A DNA stretch of 43,729 nucleotides from assembly GCA_031430875.1 (NCBI GenBank), contig JANPCI010000348.1, forward strand, positions 1 through 43,729, read 5' to 3'. Of the stretch, positions 15,917 to 23,630 are shown in pieces. The notes below the pieces were generated by a model, which made no database searches, was not told the DNA's origin, and saw only the letters and a list, made by a program, of their open reading frames with translations. The DNA comes from Sva-07 sp031430875. GTDB lineage: Bacteria; Actinomycetota; Acidimicrobiia; Acidimicrobiales; Ilumatobacteraceae. The first letter of the stretch is position 1. The number at the start of each line of letters is the position of its first letter. The translations under genes and the position numbers were made by a program.

Positions 15917-16891
15917 TCAGCCTTCCGGCGGGCCGGCGCGCATCACGTCGGCCGTCAACAGATCAGGTCGCGACGTGGCGACGAGGCGCCGCATCCCGTC
16001 ACGCCATCCGACCTGCGACCGGAACCCGGTCTCGTGCAGCTTGGTGAGGTCGGGCACGATCGAGGCAATCGTCGCCGTGGTCGGCTCGAACACGGGGGTG
16101 AACCCGGTCAGACGGCCGAGCTCACCGCACCAGTCCTCCACCGAGACGATCTCGTCACCACCCCAGTTCACGATCTCGGCGGGCGCCGACGCGAGCGACA
16201 GCAGGTACGGGATGCTGCGAGCGATGTCGTCGGCGTGGATCGGTGTGTAGTCGGTGGGTTGGTCGACGTGGACGGGCACCGCCATCGCGCGCTCCATCAT
16301 CATCAGGTGGAACAGCATCCAGCCGTACGTGTCGCCGTAGGGGACGTTGAGCCGGGCGATCACCGTCGGCACACCGAGGCGGCGCGATGTGTGCCGCACC
16401 AGCACCTCGGCGGCGATCTTGGAGATCGAGTACGTCGGCATGCCGGGCATCGGCCGGTGGCTGTCGCCGAGGAGGTCGGTCTCCTTGCGCGGCGACCCGT
16501 GCACGGGCTCGTACACGGCGGTCGACGAGCAGTGGAAGAATGCGGTCAACCCTGGGCTCGATGTCGCAACGGCCTCCATCAGATCGGCTGACCCCTCGGC
16601 ATTGACCCGAAACGCGACGTCGAAGTTGTCGGCCTTGGCGACAGCGAAGTGCAGCACGAGATCGAGATCGGTCGGCAACCCTCCGAATTCGTTCGACGCG
16701 AGATCCATGACGACCGGTTCGACGCCGGATGCCTCCACCTTGGCCCGCGCGTCGCCATCGCGGAAGCGGGCCACGCCGAACACGGTATTCCCCTGGGCCG
16801 CGAGGCTCGCCGCAACCGGGCCGGCGACCCAGCCCGTGACGCCGGTGACCAGAATTCGCTTGCCGAGGATCGGCCCCACCGTGTCCGCCAT
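15917..16891 (-). CDS. NAD-dependent epimerase/dehydratase (extended SDR)
   Basis: 324-residue extended SDR. Visible: TGVTGWVAG nucleotide loop near the N-terminus, YSISK catalytic Tyr/Lys pair in the middle, a Ser-Ser-Thr segment before it (FHCSSTAVYEP), and the downstream NVPYGDTYGWMLF substrate region. The family includes progesterone 5-beta-reductase-like and 3-beta-HSD-like enzymes, so a steroid or isoprenoid enone/hydroxyl is plausible. ATG 16891 is preferred over TTG 16894 as start. Seven bases separate it from the upstream gene. Confidence 0.85.
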   Translation of the reverse strand: MADTVGPILGKRILVTGVTGWVAGPVAASLAAQGNTVFGVARFRDGDARAKVEASGVEPVVMDLASNEFGGLPTDLDLVLHFAVAKADNFDVAFRVNAEGSADLMEAVATSSPGLTAFFHCSSTAVYEPVHGSPRKETDLLGDSHRPMPGMPTYSISKIAAEVLVRHTSRRLGVPTVIARLNVPYGDTYGWMLFHLMMMERAMAVPVHVDQPTDYTPIHADDIARSIPYLLSLASAPAEIVNWGGDEIVSVEDWCGELGRLTGFTPVFEPTTATIASIVPDLTKLHETGFRSQVGWRDGMRRLVATSRPDLLTADVMRAGPPEG

Positions 16892-16898
16892 CAACTCG

Positions 16899-17687
16899 TC
16901 ACCACAACTCGTCGGTGTAGTGATCGGTGCCGAACACCGTCTGGATGAACGGTGCCGTCCAGAGATGGGTGGCGACGCCGCCTGCGTTCAACTCGGCCCC
17001 GAACTGCGCCCAACCGTCGGCCCAACCGTCCTCGGGGTCGTGGTCGAGGAAGTGCAGCTGGACGAACCGGCGATCGGCATTCGGGGTCCGGGGCACGTCG
17101 GCTGGGGCGTCGTCGAGCAACGGTAGGAGGCGTGAGGCGCCGATCAGATCGGGACCCCACGACGACGCGAACGCGCCATCGGCCCAACCCGTCGTCCACG
17201 CCTGCAGATCGTCGAACGTCGCCCCCTCGGCCAGTTCGCCCACGTTCACGACCAGACCCGCGTAGCCACGGTCGAGCGCCAGCTCGATCGAGGTGGTGTG
17301 CGCGCCCTTCTGCACCGACCACTCGTGGTCATACAGCGCGGTGTGGATGTGATCACGCTCGGCGAACATCCGGCCCTGCTGATGGAGCTCGACGACGTTG
17401 TCGACGCTCCAGCGGTTCCAGGCGTCGTGGCGCCCCTGGAGCACCCAGTAGATGGCCAGATACGAGCCGATCGACGGCTCAGGGGTCATCGGTGTGATCG
17501 ACGGGTAGCGCAGGTTCTTGAGCCTGGCAGTGGCGACGAACCGGTCGCCGGCGAACGTGTCGGCACCGACCATGCACCCCGAGTAGAAGTGGTCGTGTTC
17601 GTACCAGCGGTTGTACTCCACCTCGTGACCGCGATGGGGCTCGACCATCGTGAACAGCAGGGTTCCCAGCTCGATCTTCGGGATCAT
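16899..17687 (-). CDS. EthD/dimeric alpha-beta-barrel-like protein
   Basis: 262-residue protein with no signal peptide or membrane segment. The beginning (LGTLLFTMVEPHRGHEVEY, then RWYEHDHFYSG) resembles EthD-type ferredoxin-like barrels, and the second half (residues about 140-260) may be a second copy of that fold. No enzyme can be named. The ATG at 17687 is strongly supported: a -10 box TACCGT (17695-17700) lies 7 nt upstream and operator copy 4 is 19 bp upstream. So this gene, the epimerase and the F420-type gene can be transcribed separately from the upstream part of the operon. Confidence 0.75.
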   Translation of the reverse strand: MIPKIELGTLLFTMVEPHRGHEVEYNRWYEHDHFYSGCMVGADTFAGDRFVATARLKNLRYPSITPMTPEPSIGSYLAIYWVLQGRHDAWNRWSVDNVVELHQQGRMFAERDHIHTALYDHEWSVQKGAHTTSIELALDRGYAGLVVNVGELAEGATFDDLQAWTTGWADGAFASSWGPDLIGASRLLPLLDDAPADVPRTPNADRRFVQLHFLDHDPEDGWADGWAQFGAELNAGGVATHLWTAPFIQTVFGTDHYTDELW

Positions 17688-17706
17688 CCGCTCGACGGTA
17701 GTCGAA

Positions 17707-17723
17707 TCTGACGACCCGTCAGA
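17707..17723. promoter_or_regulatory. Palindromic operator, copy 4 (internal to an operon)
   Basis: TCTGACG-ACC-CGTCAGA, perfect arms. It contains the stop codon (17719-17721) of the upstream minus-strand gene. The -10 box TACCGT of the next gene (17695-17700) is 6 bp away. Confidence 0.85.
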
Positions 17724-18591
17724 GAGTGGGGCGGACGGCCGGGTCGAGAGTGGGGCGGGCGGCCGGGTCGAAAGTGGGGCGTTCGATGGGAGCACCCCAC
17801 AGCGGTGCTCCCGCCACTGCGACGAGGGCATCGAGTGCTGCCGAATCGACGCCCAGCGCCAACACGGCGCCACGACCGCCGGCCACGCCGGCTGACAGTC
17901 GTTCGAGTCGCTCGGTCGACGTGATCACCGGGCCATCCGCCGACCAGACCTCGACCACCGCTCCATCGCCGTATCCGGCCGCTCGCTCGGCGACGTCCGC
18001 CGAATCGCCGCTCACCACGTGCACCGTCACTGGTCGGCCGTCGATGACCGGTCCGAACCGGACACTGCCCAGCTCCCGAGTCGGAAATGTCCGACCGAGC
18101 CAGAATCCCGCCACGTCACGGGTCGCCTGCACGACGCCTCCGGGAGCAAGCCACGCCGCCAGATCTGCCGCAGCCCGCGCCGGGTTCATCGGAGAGGTGG
18201 CGTCGGTGTACATCGGGCCGCACACGGCCGCCAGTGCGCCGTACAGCTCCGGCCGCGGCGTGGGCTCATCGTTGGGCTCGATCAGCGTGGGCAGATCGCC
18301 CGCTTCCACCTCGCGGCATCGCGCCCCCACCGATCGGAGCCAGTCGCGGCCGATCTCGTCGTCGGGCACACCCACCAGCAACACGTCGGCGTCGCGCAGC
18401 CCGGCCAACTCGAGATCACCGACCTGGAGCCCGATCGTGCCGAGGTGAGCCAGATCATCCCAGGCGAACAGCCCCTTCGCGGCGAACGTGTTGAGCATCC
18501 CGACCCGTCGCTGCACCGCCAGCTGCCGCAACAACGCAGCCGCACCCTTGTCGATTGCCATGCCGCCGATGACGATCACGGGATTGGTCAT
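17719..18591 (-). CDS. Orphan TPP-enzyme central-domain-like protein
   Basis: 290-residue protein I do not recognise with certainty. The first ~85 residues (VIVIGGMAIDKGAAALLRQL, then AAKGLFAWDDLAHLGTIGLQ) look like the central, DHS/NAD-binding-like domain of thiamine-diphosphate enzymes such as acetolactate synthase. The later FWLGRTFPTRELGSVRFGP resembles the opening of their C-terminal PP domain, but the rest of that domain is not evident, and there is no PYR domain with its catalytic Glu. It could be a remnant or a specialised binding protein. The C-terminus is extended by RPTLDP-type repeats encoded by 24-bp tandem units. The start overlaps the EthD stop (ATGA). Confidence 0.6.
   Translation of the reverse strand: MTNPVIVIGGMAIDKGAAALLRQLAVQRRVGMLNTFAAKGLFAWDDLAHLGTIGLQVGDLELAGLRDADVLLVGVPDDEIGRDWLRSVGARCREVEAGDLPTLIEPNDEPTPRPELYGALAAVCGPMYTDATSPMNPARAAADLAAWLAPGGVVQATRDVAGFWLGRTFPTRELGSVRFGPVIDGRPVTVHVVSGDSADVAERAAGYGDGAVVEVWSADGPVITSTERLERLSAGVAGGRGAVLALGVDSAALDALVAVAGAPLWGAPIERPTFDPAARPTLDPAVRPTL
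17724..17782. repeat. 24-bp tandem repeat at the 3' end of the TPP-like gene
   Basis: Copies at 17724-17747 and 17748-17771 differ at one position, with a partial third to about 17782. In frame on the minus strand, they give the repeated RPTLDPA tail. The repeat begins one base after operator copy 4. Confidence 0.85.
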
Positions 18592-18938
18592 GGGCGATCG
18601 ATGACGATCGTGGGCGCCTCGGTGAGCGTCCACTGCAGCGCGGCGGGATCGAGGAACCGGGCGATGTCCTCCTGCATCGCCGGGAAGTCCGGTTCGGCGG
18701 TGTGCTGCCAGAACGACTCCACCGATTCGAACTCCTGGATGGTGACGCCGTCCCACTCGGGCTCCGCTCGGCCACTGTCGACCGAAGGCCATACCGTCGG
18801 GTGCTGCTCGTAGCGCAACACGTACCGTGCTGCCGAGCTGTTGGCAATGAGCGGGCCGTGCACCTCCAGCCAGTGCGCCAGGAACTCGTCGTGGGTGATC
18901 CCGGGCTTGCGTTTCAGCAGGGTGATCAGACGGATCAT
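18588..18938 (-). CDS. EthD-domain protein
   Basis: 116-residue EthD-type dimeric alpha-beta barrel. MIRLITLLKRKPGITHDEF (1-19) followed by HWLEVHGPL is the diagnostic start of EthD proteins, and EFESVESFWQH is the usual C-terminal helix entry. EthD proteins accompany P450 and other degradation systems, but their reaction is often unknown. ATG 18938 has GGAGG 8 nt upstream. The downstream gene overlaps in ATGA. Confidence 0.85.
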   Translation of the reverse strand: MIRLITLLKRKPGITHDEFLAHWLEVHGPLIANSSAARYVLRYEQHPTVWPSVDSGRAEPEWDGVTIQEFESVESFWQHTAEPDFPAMQEDIARFLDPAALQWTLTEAPTIVIDRP

Positions 18939-18951
18939 GAGTGGCCTCCAT

Positions 18952-18996
18952 TTCGCATCGAGGTGGTTCGCATCGAGGTGGTTCGCATCGAAGTGG
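18952..18996. repeat. 15-bp tandem repeat x3 between SDR and EthD genes
   Basis: TTCGCATCGAGGTGG at 18952 and 18967, and TTCGCATCGAAGTGG at 18982. It fills the spacer between the SDR stop (19000-19002) and the EthD start (18938). Confidence 0.92.
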
Positions 18997-18999
18997 GTC

Positions 19000-19770
19000 T
19001 CACAGGCCGAGGAACGAACCACCGTCGCACACGATGGTCTGGCCGGTGACGAAGGAGGCGTCATCGCCGGCGAGGAACAGGGCCACCGAGCCGATGTCGT
19101 CGGTGATGTCGCCGACGCGCCCGAGCGGCGTGCGCTCCTCGATCGCTCGGCGCAGCGCCGGATTCTGCTCGAACGCCGACACGAGGGCGGGGCTGGCTGC
19201 CACCGGGGCGATGCAGTTGGCGGTGATGCCATGGTGGCCCCACTCGCGAGCGAGGCTCTTCACCATCGCGCGCTGTGCCGCCTTGACCGGCGAGTAGAGC
19301 GGAATGTTGGCGCTGCCCTCCACGCCCGATGGGGAGGTCACCAGGATCAACCGTCCCTGCGAGCCGGCGGCAGCGAGATGCGGGTAGGCGATCTGGGCGC
19401 AGTGGAACGATCCCCACACGGCCGTTTGCGACATGCGCTCCCAGTGCCGATCCAGATCGGCATCTTCCAACCGATGACTCACCGCACCCGAGAACGCGTT
19501 GTGCACCATGATGTGCAGCGCGCCGAACCGCTCGACGGCCCCACGCACACACGCTGCCACGCTCGCCCGATCGGTGACGTCGGTCTCGAGACACACAGCC
19601 GATCCGCCCGCCGAGACAATCGCGTGTGTCACCGCCTCGCCTGTCTCGGCCCGTCGGGCAGCCACAACCACATGGGCGCCCTCCGCGGCGAGCCGACGGG
19701 CGATCCCCTCCCCGACTCCCTGCCCCGCGCCGGTGACCACGGCCACGCGTCCGAGCAACCGGTCGGTCAC
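19000..19770 (-). CDS. Short-chain dehydrogenase/reductase
   Basis: 256-residue SDR. Cofactor loop TGAGQGVG (13-20), DVT at 64-66, HNAFSG at 90-95 in place of NNAG, catalytic Y159 and K163 (YSPVK) with Ser in LVTSPSG (144-150). The C-terminus FVTGQTIVCDGGSFLGL is standard. GTG 19770 overlaps the stop of the upstream pseudo-SDR gene (GTGA), so the two are translationally coupled and may form a heteromer. Substrate unknown. Confidence 0.88.
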   Translation of the reverse strand: MTDRLLGRVAVVTGAGQGVGEGIARRLAAEGAHVVVAARRAETGEAVTHAIVSAGGSAVCLETDVTDRASVAACVRGAVERFGALHIMVHNAFSGAVSHRLEDADLDRHWERMSQTAVWGSFHCAQIAYPHLAAAGSQGRLILVTSPSGVEGSANIPLYSPVKAAQRAMVKSLAREWGHHGITANCIAPVAASPALVSAFEQNPALRRAIEERTPLGRVGDITDDIGSVALFLAGDDASFVTGQTIVCDGGSFLGL

Positions 19771-20252
19771 ATCCACACCCCGCCGTCGACAACGATGGTC
19801 TGCCCGGTCACATCGCCCGCCGCCTCGCTGCAGAGGAACTCGATGAGCGCCGTCGGATCGCGATCGGACAACGCCGGTGGCGCCAACGATGTCGGACCCG
19901 CGATCGACGGATCGATGTCGAAATCCTCCGGCGCCACGGCCACCACGTTGACCGTGACACCATGGCGCCCCCACTGCCGCGCCGCCGACTTGACCAGCAC
20001 GCGCACCGCCTCGGCCGGCGCGGCAAGGTGCACGTGACACGAACCGCCCGACATCGCGGTGGTGGGAACGATCACCACGATGCGGCGAGCACCGCCCCTG
20101 AAGGCAGCTTGCAGCTCCGCAACCGTGTCACGCATCGGAGTCTCCCAGGCGTCATTCCACTGCTCGTCGGTGATCGTGTCGAACGGCCGTGCGATCGTGT
20201 CGAAGCTCGGGCGGATCACCGCCGACACAGGTGGTGTGTCGGCTGACCCCAT
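19767..20252 (-). CDS. Truncated SDR-like protein without cofactor loop or catalytic Tyr
   Basis: 161-residue protein that aligns only with the second half of SDRs: ITDEQWNDAWETPM, RRIVVIVPTTAMSGGS, AARQWGRHGVTVNVVAVAPE, AAGDVTGQTIVVDGGVWM. The N-terminal TGxxxGxG loop is absent, and the segment where YxxxK should be reads AAPAEAVRVLVK. So it cannot be a normal oxidoreductase. It is nonetheless an intact frame with its own promoter: -10 TACCGT (20260-20265), 7 nt from ATG 20252, and operator copy 5. A non-catalytic partner of the SDR encoded at 19000 is a likely role; decay is the alternative. Confidence 0.75.
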   Translation of the reverse strand: MGSADTPPVSAVIRPSFDTIARPFDTITDEQWNDAWETPMRDTVAELQAAFRGGARRIVVIVPTTAMSGGSCHVHLAAPAEAVRVLVKSAARQWGRHGVTVNVVAVAPEDFDIDPSIAGPTSLAPPALSDRDPTALIEFLCSEAAGDVTGQTIVVDGGVWM

Positions 20253-20279
20253 GAGTGCGACGGTACCCGCTGTCGAACA

Positions 20280-20296
20280 TCTGACGGTGCATCAGA
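20280..20296. promoter_or_regulatory. Palindromic operator, copy 5 (divergent promoter)
   Basis: TCTGACG-GTG-CATCAGA, one arm mismatch. It lies between divergent starts at 20252 (-) and 20309 (+). The plus -10 box TACCGT (20297-20302) abuts it and the minus -10 box TACCGT (20260-20265) is 14 bp away. Both imply leaderless transcripts. Confidence 0.85.
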
Positions 20297-20308
20297 TACC
20301 GTGCGCAC

Positions 20309-21067
20309 ATGGGGCTCGTCGAGGGAAAAGTTGCGATGGTCACGGGTGCCGGCAGCGGGATCGGGGCGGCCACGGCACGGCTGTTCGCGGCCGAAGGCGC
20401 CGCGGTCGCGGTGCTCGACCGTGACGGAGACGCCGCTGAGGGGGTGGCGAACGCGATCATCGCCGCCGGTGGGACAGCGACGGCCCACGTCGTCGATGTC
20501 ACCGCCGACGAGCAGGTCGCCAGAGCCGTCGCCGACATCGTCGCGAGCTACGGCCGGCTCGACATCGCCCACAACAACGCCGGAATGTCAGGCATGCCGA
20601 CGACGTTCACCGACCTCCCGCTCGACAACTGGCAGCAGATGATCGCGACGAACCTCACCAGCGTGTTCCTGTGCATGCAGCACGAACTCCGCCAGATGGC
20701 CGCGCAGGGAGCCGGATCGATCATCAACACGTCATCCGGAGCCGGCGTCGTCGCTGCTCGCGGTCTCCCCCACTACACGGCGGCGAAGCATGGAGTGCTG
20801 GGCCTCACCAAGTGCGCCGCACAGGAGTATGCGGCCCGAGGGATCCGGGTGAACGCGGTGCTGCCCGGCACCACCAGAACGCCGATGATCGAGAGCTTCA
20901 TCGGGGGCAACAGCGACATCGAGAAGATGGTCACGCGCGGCATCGGCCGCAAGACGATGGGCACCGCCGACGAGATCGCCGAGGCCGTGGTGTGGCTGGG
21001 CAGCGACCGCGCCAGCTTCGTCAACGGCGAGTCGATGCTCGTCGACGGAGCCACGGTCTGCCGGTGA
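20309..21067 (+). CDS. Short-chain dehydrogenase/reductase
   Basis: 252-residue canonical SDR: TGAGSGIG (12-19), NNAG (89-92), S143, Y156 and K160 in YTAAK, and a C-terminal VNGESMLVDGATVCR. ATG 20309 is 6 nt after the -10 box TACCGT, so no leader is expected. It is first of a three-gene plus-strand operon with a SnoaL-like and a tandem-barrel protein, joined by GTGA overlaps. A hydroxysteroid-like or cyclic alcohol dehydrogenase role is inferred only from context. Confidence 0.9.
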   Translation: MGLVEGKVAMVTGAGSGIGAATARLFAAEGAAVAVLDRDGDAAEGVANAIIAAGGTATAHVVDVTADEQVARAVADIVASYGRLDIAHNNAGMSGMPTTFTDLPLDNWQQMIATNLTSVFLCMQHELRQMAAQGAGSIINTSSGAGVVAARGLPHYTAAKHGVLGLTKCAAQEYAARGIRVNAVLPGTTRTPMIESFIGGNSDIEKMVTRGIGRKTMGTADEIAEAVVWLGSDRASFVNGESMLVDGATVCR

Positions 21068-21768
21068 GCGAGCGTTCCAGATCTGCGGCCACCCGCCAGG
21101 CGTTCGAGATCTGCCTCGATCGAGGAGCGCGAGGCAGGGACTGGCCGGCATGGGCCGCCGTGTTCAGCGACGACGCCGTGTACACCGAGCACTGCCTCGG
21201 CCAGTTCGTCGGCCGCGACGCGATCGAGGCCTGGATCGTCGGCCAGATGGAGGCAGTGGCCTGCATGTCCTTCTCGGTGGAGTGGACCATCGCCGAGGGT
21301 GATCGGCTGGCGTACTGGATCTGGAACCACCTGCCCTCGCCGACCGGAGACGACGACCACGAGTTCTGCTTCCCCAACCTGTCGATGATGACCTACGCGG
21401 GCAACGAGCAGTGGTCGGCGCAGGAAGACTTCTACGACCCGGCGTGGACCTCGACGGTGATCGACTGGTTCAAGGCCGGCGGCTCACCCGACATGGCGGC
21501 CGACCTGGCGTTGCTCCCGCTCACGCCATCGCATCCTGTCGCACCCGTCGACGGGGCCGACCGCTCAGTTGTCGCGGCGGCCCTGGCATCGCTGGCACCT
21601 CCCGGAACCCGTCGGCGCTACGACGTGGTCGACGGGCCGGTCGGCGTCGGTGTGTTCGACAGCCCCGAGCGTGCGTACGCCGTGCTCGCCCACGTCGATG
21701 CCGAGGGCACCACGGTGTTTTCGCAGTTGATCACGAACCCGACCGAGACGATCAACCCGTGCCGGTGA
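21064..21768 (+). CDS. SnoaL-like protein with a C-terminal extension
   Basis: 234-residue protein. Residues about 8-135 form an NTF2/SnoaL-like domain (FEICLDRGARGRDWPAWAAV, then FSDDAVYTEHCLGQFVGRD, FSVEWTIAEGDRLAYWIWN). The remaining ~95 residues are Ala/Pro/Val-rich and not recognised; they end with a strand-rich part (GVGVFDSPERAYAVLAHVD). GTG 21064 overlaps the SDR stop. Function unknown; NTF2-like isomerase, dehydratase or lyase is possible. Confidence 0.72.
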   Translation: MSERSRSAATRQAFEICLDRGARGRDWPAWAAVFSDDAVYTEHCLGQFVGRDAIEAWIVGQMEAVACMSFSVEWTIAEGDRLAYWIWNHLPSPTGDDDHEFCFPNLSMMTYAGNEQWSAQEDFYDPAWTSTVIDWFKAGGSPDMAADLALLPLTPSHPVAPVDGADRSVVAAALASLAPPGTRRRYDVVDGPVGVGVFDSPERAYAVLAHVDAEGTTVFSQLITNPTETINPCR

Positions 21769-22478
21769 ACGATCGCATCTACCTCCACGAATTCATCGAC
21801 ATCATCGGCCAGGGTCGCGCCGCCTACAACCACCACATGACGGCGAACTACGGACACCTGGCGCGCACCGAGCGGCGGCTGTACTGCGTCGGGGTGTTCT
21901 CCACCGTGGGATCCACCGAGCGTTGGCCCCAGAGCACCAACCTCTGGGAGTACCGCGACGGCTGGGACGGCGTTGCCAATCATCTCAGCTTCGAATTCGG
22001 CAACGCCAAGCATCAAGACGCCAACCTCATCACCTGGTGGGCGGAGGCAGCCGCGCTGCGCAGTGGCGGTCTCGACCGCCTGCTGATTCCCTCGCACTAC
22101 ACGCCGACGCTCGACACGCTGCTCGAGTCCGAGGTTCGGGGGGAGTGCTACTACCACGAGCAGATCAGTTGCGCGCCGGGACGAGCGCTCGACGTGCTCG
22201 ACGCCATCGAGCTGTACCGCCTCACAATCGGCGGACGGTATGGATGGCGGCTCGTCGGGGCCTACCGCACGGCACTGGTGCACGACTCCGAAGTGATCGT
22301 CATCTGGGCGGTGCCCACCTTTGCCGACTGGGCCCGATTCGAAGCTGCCGTTGCCGGTGGGACCGACAGTGAGATCGTCGCCTGGCAGACTGCCATCGCC
22401 GGCACGGTGATCGATTGGCGCAACAAGCTCCTCGTGGCCAGCGATCTGTCACCGATCAAGACCGGCGTCGTGCTGTAG
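21765..22478 (+). CDS. Tandem NIPSNAP/dimeric-barrel-like protein
   Basis: 237-residue protein, not firmly recognised. Two halves look alike: YLHEFIDIIGQGRAAYNHHM ... VGVFSTVGSTERWP ... NLWEYRDGWDGV, and YYHEQISCAPGRALDVLDAI ... RLVGAYRTALVHDSEVIVIWA. The pattern (a Tyr-x-His-Glu strand, helix, then a strand with a charge-rich loop) is that of NIPSNAP/dimeric alpha-beta barrels, fused in tandem. GTG 21765 overlaps the upstream stop. It converges with the next gene, leaving only 2 bp between stops. Confidence 0.65.
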   Translation: MNDRIYLHEFIDIIGQGRAAYNHHMTANYGHLARTERRLYCVGVFSTVGSTERWPQSTNLWEYRDGWDGVANHLSFEFGNAKHQDANLITWWAEAAALRSGGLDRLLIPSHYTPTLDTLLESEVRGECYYHEQISCAPGRALDVLDAIELYRLTIGGRYGWRLVGAYRTALVHDSEVIVIWAVPTFADWARFEAAVAGGTDSEIVAWQTAIAGTVIDWRNKLLVASDLSPIKTGVVL

Positions 22479-22480
22479 CG

Positions 22481-23596
22481 CTACGGCGCGACCGAGAAGA
22501 GGTCGGCGAAGCCTGTTGGCTCGTGACGGCCGACGGTGCCGTGCTCGAAGATGCCGTAGCCGACCTGATCGCCACACCGCGCCCTCGCGATGTGGTCGAT
22601 CACCGAGAACGGGATCCTGCCCACGACCGCTGGGTCGGTGAGGTCGTAGGTGAGGCGCTCGCAGTACTCACGCCCGCGCCACTGGCCGTGCCCCCAGTCG
22701 GGGTCGCCGCCGTAGCCACAGCCCACATTGAGGGGCATCGAGCCGAGCAATTCGATGTCGATCGTAATCGGTTGGCGAGACCGGTCGAGCAGGTGGATCG
22801 TGGCGCTCTCCGGCATCCGCGTGCCGGACCGGTAGCGAACATCGACCTGGGGCCATCCGAGCTGCTCGACCGGCTTCGCGCTGGCATGGGGAAAGAGTCG
22901 CACTGCGTCGTTCAAGGTGCGATACCCGCTCGGTTCCTCCTGCAGGATGACCAACGTCGAGAAGTCGTCGAAGCGCAGCGGGATCCAGAACCAGTGCAAC
23001 TTCGGTTCGAGCTCCGTGGCCCAGCGGCCCGGAGGCTGCGATTCACCGACCGGTCGGATCCCCCACGAACGATCACGCGTGCCGGTGTAACTCTCGTGGT
23101 CGAGATCCCACTGCTGCCCTCCGGCGCGAACGACGCCGGTCCAGCGGCCGATGCCGAGGAACCGGCTGGCATCGAGGATCGCCCTCGTGCCCTGGCGCAT
23201 GATGTGGTGCGACTCGTCGTGCACCGGCACCGCCGCCGTCCACTCGATGTCACACGACACGTCATCAGGTCCACCCTCGCACACGACTCGCACGCGTTGC
23301 AGCGGTTCGATCACCTCGATCCTGATCGGGCCGACCTCCATCCGCATCCGGTCGTCGTCCATGGCGTCGCCGGCGCGCACGACATGCTGCTCGGTCCCCA
23401 CCCTGACGCAGCAGTACGCGTCGCGGGTACCGAGGTTCGGGTAGACCCCGAAGCCGGTGATCAGCTGCATGTCGGTGTGTCCGTGGGGAATCACGTGGAA
23501 GATGTTGCGGTCGTAGAAGTCCTTGTCGGTCGTGCCGACATAGGCCATCGACAGTGGCACCTGGTGGATCGGGAACTCGTCGAGTGGATGGGCCAT
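22481..23596 (-). CDS. Conserved-type protein of unknown function, 371 aa
   Basis: Unrecognised soluble protein, perhaps a beta-rich AttH/Svf1-like lipocalin-type fold: many Trp/Tyr-containing strands such as DIEWTAAVPVHDESHHIM, TGTRDRSWGIRPVG and HWFWIPLRFDDFSTLVILQ. No signal peptide, membrane segment or obvious catalytic motif. It is the last gene of the seven-gene minus unit 30677-22481, 34 nt after the racemase. The RDRSWGIRP motif is reminiscent of hydroxysteroid-associated beta-barrel families (DUF7064/7065-like), which I recall only loosely. The start ATG 23596 (MAHPLDEFPIHQV) is chosen over a long upstream extension that runs through the racemase gene. Confidence 0.6.
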   Translation of the reverse strand: MAHPLDEFPIHQVPLSMAYVGTTDKDFYDRNIFHVIPHGHTDMQLITGFGVYPNLGTRDAYCCVRVGTEQHVVRAGDAMDDDRMRMEVGPIRIEVIEPLQRVRVVCEGGPDDVSCDIEWTAAVPVHDESHHIMRQGTRAILDASRFLGIGRWTGVVRAGGQQWDLDHESYTGTRDRSWGIRPVGESQPPGRWATELEPKLHWFWIPLRFDDFSTLVILQEEPSGYRTLNDAVRLFPHASAKPVEQLGWPQVDVRYRSGTRMPESATIHLLDRSRQPITIDIELLGSMPLNVGCGYGGDPDWGHGQWRGREYCERLTYDLTDPAVVGRIPFSVIDHIARARCGDQVGYGIFEHGTVGRHEPTGFADLFSVAP

Positions 23597-23630
23597 GGGT
23601 GGTCTCGTTTCAGTCGGGGAACGTGGCGTC

